A stretch of DNA of 64,000 nucleotides from Cladorhizidae sp. MBARI D1340-BT2 (GCA_028752905.1 JAQNBH010000007.1:41271872-41335871), one strand, 5' to 3'; counted from the stretch's first letter, positions 22,916 through 34,955 are shown. Program-made: numbers and translations. The notes: generated from the sequence alone by a model not told the origin.

Positions 22916-23924
22916 GAAGATAGCACTGCACTGCTAACTGACTTGGCAGATTTTTGGTGGTATTTTTCTGGCTCTATTCTTAGCTTCAATATTTGCTTAT
23001 CCTTTCGAGTTGCCTTTCTGACTGTCCTCCATATAATGCACATTGCTCTCGTGTGTGTGTACCCTCTATGTTGTATGACTAATGAATGTTGTAAAAGTGA
23101 CTAAATAAGTCGTGTTTGTAAAGGTCACACATAGCTTCTGAACGAAGTAAAACTACCCTTCTTCATTTCAGACACTACACCAGTTGTACATCACAATCTC
23201 TTTGCCTCCCCAACTCAGTAATCTCTATGAGGACATGCCAGTGACCAGCCTGGGCTAATCGCGGTGGAAAATGCTTGTTTTTTGGTGTGTGTGTCTGCGA
23301 GTTCATGCAGCACATATTTATGGTGTTTTGAAAAGCTGAATATTTAGAATGGAGCTGAACTGCGATCCTAGGTCAGCATTGGGATAACTTATGCAGTCAA
23401 TTTTCTGCCTATGAAGGAACTGACCTTATATAGTGTGGAAAGGTTTCGTATATAACTAGCACCATAATTATGGTATTTGCCAGCCACAATCCTGCATATA
23501 GCCTTCTGCATCTTCCGCGAGCCTGCAAATCTTAGAGGGGAGATGTGTTTGTGCACTGAAGCTCACACCTCTCACATTAGTTTTCTGGTACATTCATGAT
23601 ATGTTGTGCACTATAAGTGAGAGCCCTATAATGTATTCCGAATCTGCAAAACTTGATCTGTCTTTTATCTTGCGTATTCAGAATGTAAAGAAGTCCGTAA
23701 TTGCATTTGCTAACAAGAATGCATTCATAGGACCTGCACTTTGTAACCTTACATACCTTGGTTAATCTTTCATGAACTGATGTAATGGATACGATTACAA
23801 ATAGTTAGAGCAAACTCTTTTTACAGAGCTAGCATACTGGATTGAGAGTGCTAATGACAACTTTGGTTACGTGACACAGCTGATAAATTAGTAGATTACC
23901 CAAAGGTTTCCCACTTTAGCATCA

Positions 23925-24095
23925 GAGATTACCCATGTCTCTTTTGCAGCGAGATTAGTGATTACCCATGTGTCTTTAGCAGTGAGATTAGAGATTTCCC
24001 ATGTGTCTTTAGCAGCGAGATTAGTGATTACCCATGTGTCTTTAGCAGTGAGATTAGAGATTTCCCATGTGTCTTTAGCAGTGAGATTAGAATCT
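23925..24095. repeat. 33-bp minisatellite (segment 0 copy)
   Basis: About five units of AGATTAGAGATTTCCCATGT followed by GTCTTTAGCAGTG. Larger arrays lie at 31918 and 42185. Confidence 0.9.
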
Positions 24096-24281
24096 CTACT
24101 TCAGGTAAAGAGTGAAACTTTTTTTATCAGACAACATATACACATACTGATGGACTACCCCTACTTCAGGCATGTGTGATGCAGTGTAACAATGCCTTTA
24201 TAGCCAATAACAGCCAATAACATTCCCATTAGACTCATGCCACGAGTAAAATCAGTTGACCAAATCAGGCGCTCTGATCCA

Positions 24282-24475
24282 TTCTCTTCTTGATTACTTG
24301 ATCAAAGCCATGACTGTGGTGATTGCCATTACACCTACTTGATCAAAGCTATGACTGTGGTAATGTGCCATTATGCATACTCGTTTACTTGATCAAAGCC
24401 TGACTGCGGTGATGTGTCAATACACATACTTGATTACTTGATCAAAGCCATGACTTTGGTGATTGCCGTTATGCA
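24282..24475. repeat. CTTGATCAAAGCC tandem repeat
   Basis: About four imperfect units of ACTTGATCAAAGCCATGACT followed by GTGGTGATTGCCATTA, roughly 50-60 bp each. It is absent from segments 1 and 2, where the 33-bp array runs directly into the shared 'GCATAATAAAAAGCAG' sequence. Confidence 0.8.
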
Positions 24476-24758
24476 TAATAAAAAGCAGTTCTTAACACAC
24501 ACCTTCATCCATGCTTTTTATGGATTTGTGCGCTCCTGCATCTTCGGAGTTTGAAGTTGGCAAGTTCCTATTACACGAAATGTGAAGAAGAGCTGTAGAG
24601 TTGTCTCGTCTCATCGCCTTTCAATTGCAACTTGTGAATAGCTCTTGTAATATATATTCCATATAAGCTACCATGAGTCACCTTTGAAACTATTACCTCT
24701 CACCTTATCTGGTCAATGTATAAATTTTGAGGTGTTGTTTTCTTCCTTCCTGTTACAG

Positions 24759-25888
24759 CTCAAAATTGTAATGGACGGTCAGAGTATTGCGAGCTGAGGT
24801 TCAATCAGATCACTCTCCCAGGATCCCATGCAGCAGGATCAGGATTTAATGGATCTGTCAGAAACTGCCAGGGAACGACGTCCCCTCAGTCTGACTGCAG
24901 CTTTAGGAATCAGGTGCTCTCTATTACTGACCAGCTAGAACTAGGTATACGATTCCTGGGTCTTGACATATGCATTCTCCCAACGGCGTGTGACATTCCT
25001 GATTTTGGTTACTTGAACACAAGTAGACTTGTGTCATGTCAGGGCAGTTTATCAGATAGTAATCGGGGTGGATTCAGATATGGAGGAACCATCATTCATA
25101 TCTTCCAACAAGTAGACGAATGGATGAGGGTCAATAGCAATGAAATAATTGGCTTGTACTTCACCAACAACATCCCTGCAGAAGATCTTCCACTAGCTGG
25201 TCAGATGATCGCAGAGATCCTTGAGCAACGATGGGGTGAAGGAGCAGCTACTACAAAGATGAGTACTTATTTCACATCTAATGGGAACACTTGGCCTACT
25301 CTGAGGCACGCCGTTGAAACAAATGAGAGAATCTTTGTATTATTTGACCACGAGTTGGTTCTCAGTCCCCTGGAATCAAAACCTTGGCTTCATCCACCTC
25401 CCTACACTACCATGGAGCCCAGCACATGGGGAGGAGCATGCCCTATCTTCAAAGGAGCAGAAGAACAACCAATCTGCAAAGACACCAACAATAGTGACAT
25501 TGTGATCTTGAATGCATTCAACTTGGATGTATGCCTCCCTTTTGCACAGATGACTTGCAACAGTCTTATTCTGAATGCTTCCACTACATGCTTCAATTTC
25601 CTCAGGATGGATGGAAAGACTTTGAATGTTGTGCTCGTTGATTTTGTACAGCTTGACATGACTGTGTATGAAGTTGCTCTAGAGCTGAATTGGAAGAATG
25701 TAGGAGAATTCATTGCAGGCAGCAATGGAGGTACAAGTGGTACCCTGTCTGTAGGTAGCACTGCGATTCCTCAAGGAACTATTATCACTACTCAAAGAAC
25801 TTCAAGTGTAGCTGCAGCGACTCTCACGTGCAACCATCACTGGGTGTGGTTTCTAGTCTGTACTGCATTGTATTGTGTGCTGCATTGA
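24759..25888 (+). CDS. PI-PLC-X-like secreted/GPI-anchored protein, exon 2
   Basis: The acceptor TTACAG|CT at 24758/24759 opens a 1130-nt terminal exon that completes a 395-residue protein. Around residues 23-43, CNGRSEYCELRFNQITLPGS precedes a histidine. This is the 'NG...C.LRYNQVT.LGSHNS' start of the PLC-like phosphodiesterase family that includes plant and fungal secreted PI-PLC-X proteins, and His43 corresponds to the first catalytic histidine. Next come LELGIRFLGLDI (Asp89), then SCQGSL, where Gln114 sits about where relatives have the second histidine ('LCH'). VDEWMRVNSNEIIGLYFTN and an FVLFDHELV strand follow. The tail is serine/threonine-rich and ends in a hydrophobic stretch (HHWVWFLVCTALYCVLH), suggesting GPI attachment. 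The expected site is the cell surface. Any enzymatic activity is doubtful because of Gln114. Confidence 0.8.
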
Positions 25889-26350
25889 GTTCTCCACTTT
25901 TGTGTAGCTATTCAAACAGCTGCTTTGTATTGTTTTCTCCCTCCTAATCCTCCACCCCCCCCACACCCTTTTTAATACTATATATCACTTGAATTGAATA
26001 CATGTGTCCTGATGACTGTATCTTTCCAAATATCTAGTTTTCTGATATATTATAATCGAGCAGCTAGTGAGAGCTCTACAAGTTGGCCATCAGCCTCAAG
26101 GCTGCATTAATTTTTTGTTAATATTTTAAAGGGCAAGTCACTTTACTAACATAGTTACTTGTGGTGTCAAGTGTGTAACAGCTTCGTGAAGGGAGAAGAA
26201 GGCTATTGCATGCCTAGATGCACTCATGAGGGGAGAGGGAGAAGAAGGGTCTATCAGCTCATGCATGCTTAGATGCACAAGGAAGCTGGGTAAACAGTTT
26301 GAATTTGATGGAACTTTTCATTGGCCAGATAGATCACTTGCAAAATCAAA
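25889..26350. other. 3' flank of the PI-PLC-X gene
   Basis: This is unique sequence, duplicated almost exactly at 36146-36610. No canonical AATAAA signal is evident in the first 200 bp. Nothing coding is recognised. Confidence 0.4.
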
Positions 26351-26351
26351 T

Positions 26352-26830
26352 CTGCTGCAGTACATGCCTCCATTGCTAAGCATGCCATGCTGTAGTAGAT
26401 GCCTACTTTGCTAAGCATGCCCTGCTGTAGTAGATGCCCCCATTGCTAAGCATGCCCTGCTGTAGTACATGCCTCCATTGCTAAGCATGCCCTGCTGTAG
26501 TACATGCCTCCATTGCTAAGCATGCACTGCTGTAGTTCATGCTAAGCATGCCTTGCTGTATTACATGCCTCCATTGCTAAGCATGCCCTGCTGTAGTACA
26601 TGCCCCCATTGCTAAGCATGCCCTGCTGTAGTACATGCCTCCATTGCTAAGCATGCACTGCTGTACTTCATGCTAAGCATGCCTTGCTGTATTACATGCC
26701 TCCATTGCTAAGCATGCCCTGCTGTAGTACATGCCTCCATTGCTAAGCATGCCCTGCTGTAGTACATGCCTCCATTGCTAAGCATGCCCTGCTGTAGTAC
26801 ATGCCTGCATTGCTAAGCATGCCCTGCTGC
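26352..26830. repeat. 35-bp minisatellite (segment 1)
   Basis: About thirteen units of TACATGCCTCCATTGCTAAG followed by CATGCCCTGCTGTAG, including shortened units lacking the CCTCCATTG part. Confidence 0.95.
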
Positions 26831-27120
26831 TCTCACTTTCCACTGACACGTTGCTTCGGCAACAAAGTGTGCACCACACCCACTCATGCCAATCAACATT
26901 CCTATACTCCATCCTCCCAAGTTCCTCAACTATTTCCACCCCCAATATATTAAATTAGGGACAGAGGGCATGTTTGCCGAAGTCTAGACTGTAACCCAAA
27001 CCATCTTCATCCCACCAGTGGATTGGCCTCCACTCCATCTTAATAACTGCACAATCACAACAATGAGCCCCCTTCCCTTTGGTCAGTTTATACAAGAGAT
27101 TTGCTCTCAGCACAGAGTCC

Positions 27121-27290
27121 TACACCTTGCTTAATTAGAATGCCCCTTGCTTAATTAGAATTCCCTGGTTTAATTAGAATGTCCCTTGCTTAATTAGAAT
27201 TCCTTTGCTAAATTAGCATGTCCATTGCTTAATTAGAATGCCCTTGCTCAATTAGAATGGCCTTTGCTAATTAGAATGCCCCTTGTCACA
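27121..27290. repeat. 20-bp minisatellite (segment 1)
   Basis: Units of TTGCTTAATTAGAATGCCCC with variants, about eight copies. Segment 2 has fewer. Confidence 0.9.
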
Positions 27291-27637
27291 AAGAAGCTGG
27301 TCAAAGGCCATCTCTAAAACCACCATGAGCCTCTATGAGGATCATGTCCTCCACCACTCCACCCTTGCCTTGTAAGTATCATTCCCAATACAATTAATCC
27401 ACTTACAATATTTCCAGTGGATTAAGTGCCTTTATAAAGCTTGCTGTTCCACTCAGGGGCTGCCCCTTATTTCAATATTCAATGCCAAACATAACACTGT
27501 CTCCTTCTTTGACTACTCGGTAAGACCTTATTCAGTATCCATATGGGCCAGGAGCCTTTCTCCCATTTCAGATATGGTAGGAGGACCACACTCTTCTCCC
27601 ACTCCCAACATGCACAAGCACAATTCATTCACATTTT

Positions 27638-27905
27638 CTTCCTCCTTCACATCCTCTTCTCCTTCACATCCTCTTCTCCTTCGTATCCTCTTCTCCTTCG
27701 CATGCTCTACTCCTTCACATCCTCTTCTCCTTCACATCCTCTTCTCCTTCACATCCTCTTCTCCTTCACATGCTCTTCATCTTCACATCCTCTTCTCATT
27801 CGTATCCTCTTCTACTTCGCCTGCTCTTCTCCTTCACCACCTCTTCTGCTTCACATCCTCTTCTCCTTCACTTGTTCTCCTTCACATTCTCTTCTCCTTC
27901 ACTAC
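27638..27905. repeat. 18-bp pyrimidine minisatellite (segment 1)
   Basis: Units of CTCTTCTCCTTCACATCC, about fourteen copies. The plus-strand frames reading S/P/L/F-rich protein are produced by the 18-bp period. Confidence 0.95.
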
Positions 27906-28082
27906 CGGGTAGAGTTTTCTAAAAATCCTACTCCCAAGCCCTTGCCATTGTTTAGCCAACTACTCCAGTACTATCTTCTCCCCTTTCACAACTTCTGCAA
28001 TTTTTTTAATCTTCATTTCCATTATCTTCCCTCTTCCTTTTGGCTTCCATGTCCACCCGAAATGGCTTGCATCTAGTCCATC

Positions 28083-28325
28083 CTGGTCCATCGTCTTCCG
28101 CACCTTGCTCCATCATCTTCCTCACCTTGCTCCCTCATCTTCCTCACCTTGCTCCCTCATCTTCCTCACCTTGCTCCCTCATCTTCCTCACCTTGCTCCC
28201 TCATCTTCCTCACCCTGATCACTCATCTTCCTCACCTTGCTCCCTCATCTTCCTCACCTTGCTTCCTGATCTTCCTCACCTTGCTCCCTCATCTTCCTCA
28301 CCTTGCTCCCTCATCTTCCTCACAA
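28083..28325. repeat. 22-bp pyrimidine minisatellite (segment 1)
   Basis: About eleven units of TTGCTCCCTCATCTTCCTCACC, the same family as at 20028. Confidence 0.95.
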
Positions 28326-28329
28326 CCGC

Positions 28330-30440
28330 TGCCTTTTCCTTTCTTTCTTTCTTCTCCTTCCTGATCACGTGTTTGATAACTCCTCTTCAGTTTCTGAACT
28401 CCTCCCAGCTCTTCCTCAACACTTGCTCCATCTTACTGCTTAGCTTGTGTCCAGCTATAACCACCAGTAGTTGGTCTAGTGAATAGATATCCAGTTGCTT
28501 TAAGACTATTGCTCAGCAAGCACTGTTTTGCCATAGCCCTAGCCCTATGGCTTGCTACATGTAAAACACTGCAGTTTGTGGTATTGCTAGAAATCATATC
28601 TTGGACACTAAAATATGAACGAGTTTATATAATTTCTAGACAAGGCCCAGACCTCAGTGTGATTTCTCTCACTCCCTGTATTGGATTGACCTACTGGTTG
28701 ATGGTGACCCAACCCAAACTCACAATGTTAGCTTCTTCACTTATTAAATTATGGACTTCAGCTTTTAAATCCCCAGCATTCCTTGAATCCTTACCTTAAC
28801 TCTTCTCCTGGTGAGTTTATTTGGAAAAAAATAAAAAATTGACCATTAAGTACAAATAAATTGATATTAAATCAGAGGTTAACAATAGTCCCTAGCAACC
28901 ATATATATACCACAAGATAGCTCTACTGTTGGACATTATTGTGGCCAATTCATGTTGCTAGGTAACCAAACCACACATTATGAATATCATTATGTTTCAT
29001 AATAATAATAAAAATTAAAAAATATATTTAAAAAATTAAATTAAAATTGTATATTATTGTATTGTAGATTATAAATATCCTTCTATTTTCAGCCAACTTT
29101 AGGAACAACTGAGATATGCTGTGGTATGACAGATGTTTGCCTGACTAACAGAGAGGACATAATTTCTACTGTATAGAATTCCCACCAATATTATTGATAC
29201 AATTCCCATAACCAATAATATTGATACAATGTATACAGAATCAAAGAGCAAAATACAATACTCTGTAATGACATACTCATAGTCTGATATGCCAGTGTCC
29301 TCGTGCAGTAAGACTAGCACTGGATGAAGGTAAGGGGGAGAGTTGGACACTCCTACTTCGAGAAAAGTACGTCCTCGTGCAGGTCTACAAGACGAGCGTC
29401 CTCGTGCAGGTCTACAAGACGAGCGTCCTCGTGAAGTATGGATGAAGAGAGTGGGGTAGGTGTGTTTGCATCACTATCTTTATCAGAACTCATCTGCATG
29501 GGGAAGCTGTGCCATGGTATTATCTCCGTCGTGGTCCATCACTTGCTCCATCAAACCTGAACATGATAGAGTTGTTATTCGTCAACTTATTAGACAAGTC
29601 AAGGAATCAAGTACAGCTAGAACTATAAAGGAAAGTAGGCTATTACACAGGTGTAGCTAACACCATGATTTAGCCAGCTCCTCAGACTATCAGGCTTTAT
29701 ATATAGCTAACAAAGTTCATTGACTTACCAGGAGGACTGCCAGGATCAATGCCTTCGCCTCCAACAGCCATAGCTTTGTCCATACTGCCATGGTCTCGAT
29801 TGGAAAAGTCTCTGCCGAGTAGCTCTACTTGGTCACGATCCAAACTGGGCTGTTGAAAAGCACACCAGCATGTGTCGACCGACGCGTCACGACCGGAGAT
29901 AGAATAGAAATCGAGTCTATTTCAAACCAAGCTACTTCGTGTTCACAATATCACAAAAATTACGTGTTCTTCATTTCATGTCGCTAATTGCCAGCGTCAT
30001 ATTGGGAACCGACCCTTGTTGCATTTAATTAAAACTGGAAGACCACAAAACCATAAAAAGTGTGAAAACAAACCCTGGTTGAAATTATCTTTAAAGATCT
30101 ATGTTTCTATCTCTTCCCCCCCCCCCCCCCCCCCCTCTTCGCACATCTTGTAAACCATTATAGAAGGTTTACTATTGGAGGACTCTAAACGTTCCAATGC
30201 ATGGCTATGACCAACCAATTCCAAAATATAGCAGTTCTGCTGTGTAAGTTCATCAATGATGCAAACATGAATGAATGACTGGCTCCACTCGCTCCTGTAC
30301 CTGTTTGTTTTGGAGTTTCTGCTCCTGGGAAACTATTACTAAGTTCAAAGGAGGCTGTGATTGAAAACATCTGCTGTTTAGTTGGAGTTCTGTGCAATTC
30401 TCTGAAGGAGTCTGCAGCTGGTCCGCACTGGCAACAATAG
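28330..30440. other. Unique part of segment 1; no gene recognised
   Basis: It includes three 27-bp units of GTCCTCGTGCAGGTCTACAA (29370-29440), an A/T-rich stretch (28990-29080) and a C-run (30117-30135). The frame at 29099-29350 (minus) and the others are short and motif-free. Confidence 0.4.
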
Positions 30441-30443
30441 CAA

Positions 30444-30617
30444 CAAAACATGGCATGTGTTGATATGTGTAGTGGACAACATGGTGTATGTGGATATAGG
30501 TACCAATAGCAACAAGGCATGGCATGTGTTGATATGTGTAGTGGACAACATGGTGTATGTGGATATAGGTGCCAATAGCAACAAGACATGGCATGTGTTG
30601 ATATGTGTAGTGGACAA
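30444..30617. repeat. 69-bp minisatellite (segment 1, about 3 units)
   Basis: Same unit as at 21516-22575 but only about two and a half to three copies. Confidence 0.95.
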
Positions 30618-31915
30618 GATAAACAAGTTGGAACAAGTGTTTAAAATCCTAGAGTTCCAGAAGCTCTGAATTCAACTTTGTAGAACTCTGACTTGGTCTA
30701 GTTCTCCAGCGCTCAGCCATGATGTACACAACAACACAACATCAAACAAACAAATAGACACATAGACAAAAATACTAACAAGTATTAATATAGTTTTGTT
30801 ATTGTATAGTTGAGCACAGAAGAAGTTGTTGTTCTCTAGGTTATTCCTTATGGCTATAGGTAGCAGACATACAGACAGATAGATGAGATAAATAGACACG
30901 GAGAGATAGAAAATAGGAAAATAGCACTGCACTGCTAACTGACTATGCAGATTTTGGGGTATTTTTCTGGTTCTATTCTTAGCTTCAGTATTGCATATCC
31001 TTTCAAGGTGCCTTCCTTGGCTGTCCTCCACATTATGCATACCTATGTTGTATGACTAATGAATGTTGTAAAAGTGACTAAATATGTCGTGTTTATAAAG
31101 GTCACACATAGCTTCTGAACAAAGTAAAAATACCCCTCTTCATTTCAGCCACTACACAAGTTGTACATCAAAATCTCTTTGCCTCCCCGACTCAGTAATC
31201 TCTCTCAGGGCATGCCAGTAACCAGCCTGGGCTAATCGCGGTGGCAAATGCTTGTTTTTTGGTGTGTGTGTCTTCGAGTTCATGCAGCACATATTTATGG
31301 TGTTTTGAAAAGCTGAATATTTGGAATGGAGCTGAACCGCGATTCTAGGTCAGCATTGGGATAACTTATGCATGTCTGTGCAGTCAATTTTCTGCCTATG
31401 AAGGAACTGACCTTATATGGTGTGGAAAGGTTTCATATAACTAGCACCGTATGGTATTTTCCAGCCATAACCATGCATATAGCATTCTGTGTCTTCCTCG
31501 AACCTGCAAATCTTAGAGGGGAGATGTGTTTGTGCACTGAAGCTGTGCACACCTCTCACATTTATTTTCTGATGCATTCATGATAATATGTTATGCACTA
31601 TAAGTGTGAGCCCTATAATGTAATTATATGCTTGCAAGTCTGCAAAACTTGATTTGCTTTTTATCTTGCGTGTTTGCGTGTTCAGAATGTAAAGAAGTCC
31701 TTAATTACATTTGCTAACAAGAATGCATTCATAGGACCTGCACTTTGTAACCTTACATACCTTAGTTAATCCTTCATGAACTGAGGTAATGGATGCCCGA
31801 GTACAAATAGTTAGAGCAAACTCTTTTTACAGAGCTAGCGTACTGGATTGAGAGTGCTAAATGACAACTTGGGTCACGTGACACAGCTGCTAAATTATAG
31901 ATTACACAAAGGTTT
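30618..31915. other. Unique part of segment 1; no gene recognised
   Basis: It contains a short GACA/GATA tract (30868-30908). Conserved counterparts lie at 22580-23920 and 40880-42180. The short plus-strand frame at 31368-31583 recurs at 41630-41845, but only because the DNA is duplicated. Confidence 0.4.
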
Positions 31916-31917
31916 CC

Positions 31918-32280
31918 CACTTTAGCAGCTAGATTAGAGATTTTCCATGTGTCTTTAGTATTGAGATTAGAGATTTCCTATGTGTCTTAGATTAGAGATT
32001 TCCCAAGTGTCTTTAGCATTGAGATTAGAGATTTCCCATGTGTCTTTAGCATCGAGGTGAGAGATTTCCCATGTGTCTTTAGCATCGAGATTAGAGATTT
32101 CCCAAATGTCTTTAACATAGAGATTAGAGATTTCCCATGTGACTTTAGCAGCGAGATTAGAGATTTCCCATGTGTCTTTAGAAGCTAGATTAGAGATTTC
32201 CCATGTGTCTTTAGCATAGAGATTAGATATTTCCCATGTGTCTTTAGCATCGAGATTAGAGATTTCTCAAGTGTCTTTAA
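31918..32280. repeat. 33-bp minisatellite (segment 1)
   Basis: About eleven units of GAGATTAGAGATTTCCCATG with TGTCTTTAGCATC. Segment 2 has about four more units, which accounts for the change in offset between the segments from about 10,262 to 10,393 bp. Confidence 0.95.
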
Positions 32281-32495
32281 ACGCATAATAAAAAGCAGTT
32301 CTTAACACACACCTTCATCCTTGCTTTTTATCGATTTGTGCTTTCCTGCATCTTCGGAGTTTGAAGTTGGCAAGTTCCTATTACACAAAATGTGAAGAAG
32401 AGCTGTCGAGTTGTCTTGTTTCACCGTCTTTCAATTGGAACTTGCGTATAGCTTTTGTAATAATATATATTCCATATAAGCTACCATGAGTCACC

Positions 32496-34080
32496 TTAAG
32501 GGGGGGCTATGCCTCCAAACTTCGAGATTTCTTTTTTCCCCTTTTCCCCCCCCCTTCTTCTGGCAAACCATTTTTTTCCCATGTAACAGATCAAGAAACT
32601 ACAAAGAGGACACATCTTGCATGATATTTGCCCTAATTTGGTCTATATGTTTCCCCAAAAATCTTGTTTTTTTGGCCGTAAAGCTCATAACGTTTCTGAA
32701 CTTTACACAAAAAAGATAATTTCTATATCACCTGATAGCCCTTCTAATTATCTGTCTTTTGTATGTGCCAAAATTTTGAGTACTCTAAGTATTAGCAAGT
32801 TATGGAGATTTGAAGAGGTGAGATTTGGGATTTTTCCTGGTGTTTTCCAGTTACCAAAGCTGTGGCCTGCCAGTGAAAAACCACTACATTTATTGATAAT
32901 CTGTTCACATGTTGCAGATAAGGGCCTTCTCTATCGGTTGACAAAATCTCGGACTTTGGTCTTGTTAATTAGGGCAGTTATGAATTGTACTGCAAGATAG
33001 ATCAACTTATTTAGGGATCTTGATGTATCTTCCGAGAAAATATGTCTGCAGAGACATTTAACATATCATTAGGCAAGATATCAACTTATTTAGGGATCTT
33101 GATGTATCTTCCCAGAAAATATGTCTGCAGAGACATTCAACATATCATTAGGAACAAAGCATAAGGAAATAGGGAATAAAATGACCTGCGTTCCCCCCAC
33201 CCCCCTCCCCCCACACACACCCCTGGCGACTCAAACTGTTGTTGCATCTATCTACTTGCTATTTCCAAAGTTTTGGAGACATAGGATGCTTCTTTCAAAG
33301 TTATGGTGGACTTCATCATACATTTCTTTGACATGCAAAAACATTCAGCTGCAAAGGAAAATTCCACAATTTTCATCATATTTTTCTTTCTTACATTTAG
33401 ATATAGGCACAGAAAAACCCAAGAGTCACGGAAGTAAAAAAAAACAGATCAAGGAATTGCCAAAGCTTGTAAAAGAACATATTTTGTCAAGTTATTTCAG
33501 TGCTAACTCAAACATTTCGTTTTCCAAACTTGGAATGCTTATTCCCACAATTAATGGAAATATTTCTTGTTGCGAGAATAACTATAAAACTGTTTGCTCA
33601 ATTTTTTGGCTATGTATGTCATTTTAGAGCTATTTTAGTACTCTGTGATATCCATGAATCAGATTTTTGTTTACTGCAAGGATTGCCAAGAGATGGTAGT
33701 TAGAAAAGGTGGCCTCTAGTTTTTATCAGTTTTTCAGACTCTGTAAGTGTGTAACTAATCAACATGACAAATATGGTAACTTTGCTCCATGGATATCACT
33801 GAGACACTCCTTAGCAAGCCACACACCAATTATGAGTAAATGACTTCAAATGGTTAGCCAGCTAGGTCTGCCACAAATATCTTGGAGTCACCTCGATGTT
33901 TCTGCATGTATCTTCTGAGAAAATTATGTATATAGAGATATTAACACTTTATAAAAACAAACACAGAATAATAAAGACTTTGGTATCATAAATACTTGTG
34001 TAGACGAAAGAGAAAAAAAGTTATGACAATTAGAAATAGGTACAACAATTTGGTGGTTTTGACGCATAGTCCCCCCTTAA
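32496..34080. mobile_element. TTAA-flanked element A (non-autonomous, Kolobok-like)
   Basis: The element body 32500-34076 (about 1.58 kb) is bounded by TTAA at 32496-32499 and 34077-34080. The left end starts GGGGGGGCTATGC and the right end reads GCATAGTCCCCCC, an inverted pair of about 13 bp. The corresponding site in segment 0 (near 24695) lacks it. TTAA targets with purine-starting ends fit Kolobok; piggyBac ends normally start with pyrimidines. No transposase motif is seen. The frame at 33121-33627 is unexplained and becomes longer (193 codons) in the copy at 43514. An imperfect direct repeat of about 70 bp lies at 33008 and 33082. Confidence 0.6.
33121..33627 (+). CDS. Unidentified open frame inside element A
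   Basis: A 168-codon frame begins MSAETFNISLGTKHKEIGNK and contains a lysine-rich stretch (HGSKKKQIKELPKLVKE). In the segment 2 copy the same frame continues for 25 further codons, because this copy has one extra T near 33600. I recognise no domain and see no DDE/D triad. It may be chance or a relic of an element-encoded protein. Confidence 0.2.
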   Translation: MSAETFNISLGTKHKEIGNKMTCVPPTPLPPHTPLATQTVVASIYLLFPKFWRHRMLLSKLWWTSSYISLTCKNIQLQRKIPQFSSYFSFLHLDIGTEKPKSHGSKKKQIKELPKLVKEHILSSYFSANSNISFSKLGMLIPTINGNISCCENNYKTVCSIFWLCMSF

Positions 34081-34955
34081 GGAGGATGTAACCCACGGCT
34101 CATTAATTATTCATGAGATAACCACCACCATAACGTAGTTGTCATCCCCCCCCTACCCTTAATTTTGGTGCCAAAAAAAGCTTAATTCAAATGCAATCCA
34201 ATGATATGCTTTATGATGATGTATACCTAAGTTGACTAAAAACAGGCCTAGAAAAAAAGTCAAACCCGCTAGCATCTGGAAACAGCTTATTAGAGCCATT
34301 CCCAAATATGGAGATAAGACCATTACCACCTTTAAGTGTTATGGGCATTTCAAGTTTTTTTAACATTCAAGCCAAGTACCCACACACCCAGGCCTGGTAT
34401 GTATGTCCCACACATGAGAGAGTATTACAAGAGACTCAATTACCCAAAAACTGATGTTAGATGCTCATAAAGAAAGGGCTTTAAAATGATATATAAAGAA
34501 GTACTTTCCCTATCTCCATATTTACGTTACGCCCGTAATTGTAATTGGACCGAAAATCCACATTCTTGGGGAATGGGTAATGTCGTTGGGCCACCAACAT
34601 GCACTTTCTACACACTGTATTGGTACACATAGGCACAATCATATGCTCAATTAGATTAATTAGGTACTGCTTGGAGTAGGCTTCATTTTGAGACTAAAAT
34701 CAAGTGTGTGGGCCAGTGTGTTGCAGAGATATGGCTGACCTTACTAGCCTGAAATTCACTGTCTTCCTCATGAAGATTGAAGATTGAGGTAAGGAGTGCA
34801 TGGATAAAATCCTCCATAACTCAACAATGGAACATCCAAATAGCTTCACCTTTGAAAGACAGCTTGTACAGGTATTGTGCAAGGATATAAGCCTCAAAAC
34901 AGAAAAAGCTATATATTTTGTCAAAAATCACTATTATGGGTTACATCCCCCTTAA
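34077..34955. mobile_element. TTAA-flanked element B (non-autonomous, Kolobok-like)
   Basis: The element body 34081-34951 (about 0.87 kb) shares its left TTAA with element A and ends at TTAA 34952-34955. Its ends are GGAGGATGTAACCCA and, inverted, GGGGGATGTAACCCA, matching in 14 of 15 positions and unlike those of element A. It encodes nothing recognisable. In segment 2 the equivalent copy lacks 34085-34262 and is cut off at 44993. Confidence 0.6.

Larger units (their letters stand above)
19730..24758. repeat. Duplicated segment 0 (partial, diverged)
   Basis: The order of blocks matches the two full segments that follow: a 35-bp repeat, 'CTCAACTATTTCCACC..' unique sequence, a 22-bp pyrimidine repeat, a unique block, the 69-bp repeat, GATA/GACA microsatellite, unique sequence, a 33-bp repeat, and the sequence leading to the PI-PLC-X acceptor. 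The parts matching 27010-28080 and about 28810-29990 are missing, and so are both TTAA elements. It is visibly more diverged from segment 1 than segment 1 is from segment 2. Confidence 0.8.

Noticed and set aside
7905..24095. Direct repeats as possible CRISPR arrays
   Set aside because: The units are contiguous with no unique spacers between conserved repeats, and the genome is clearly eukaryotic.
32500..34076. Element A as piggyBac
   Set aside because: The TTAA target fits, but the ends start with G rather than the C/T-rich ends usual for piggyBac, and there is no piggyBac transposase signature.
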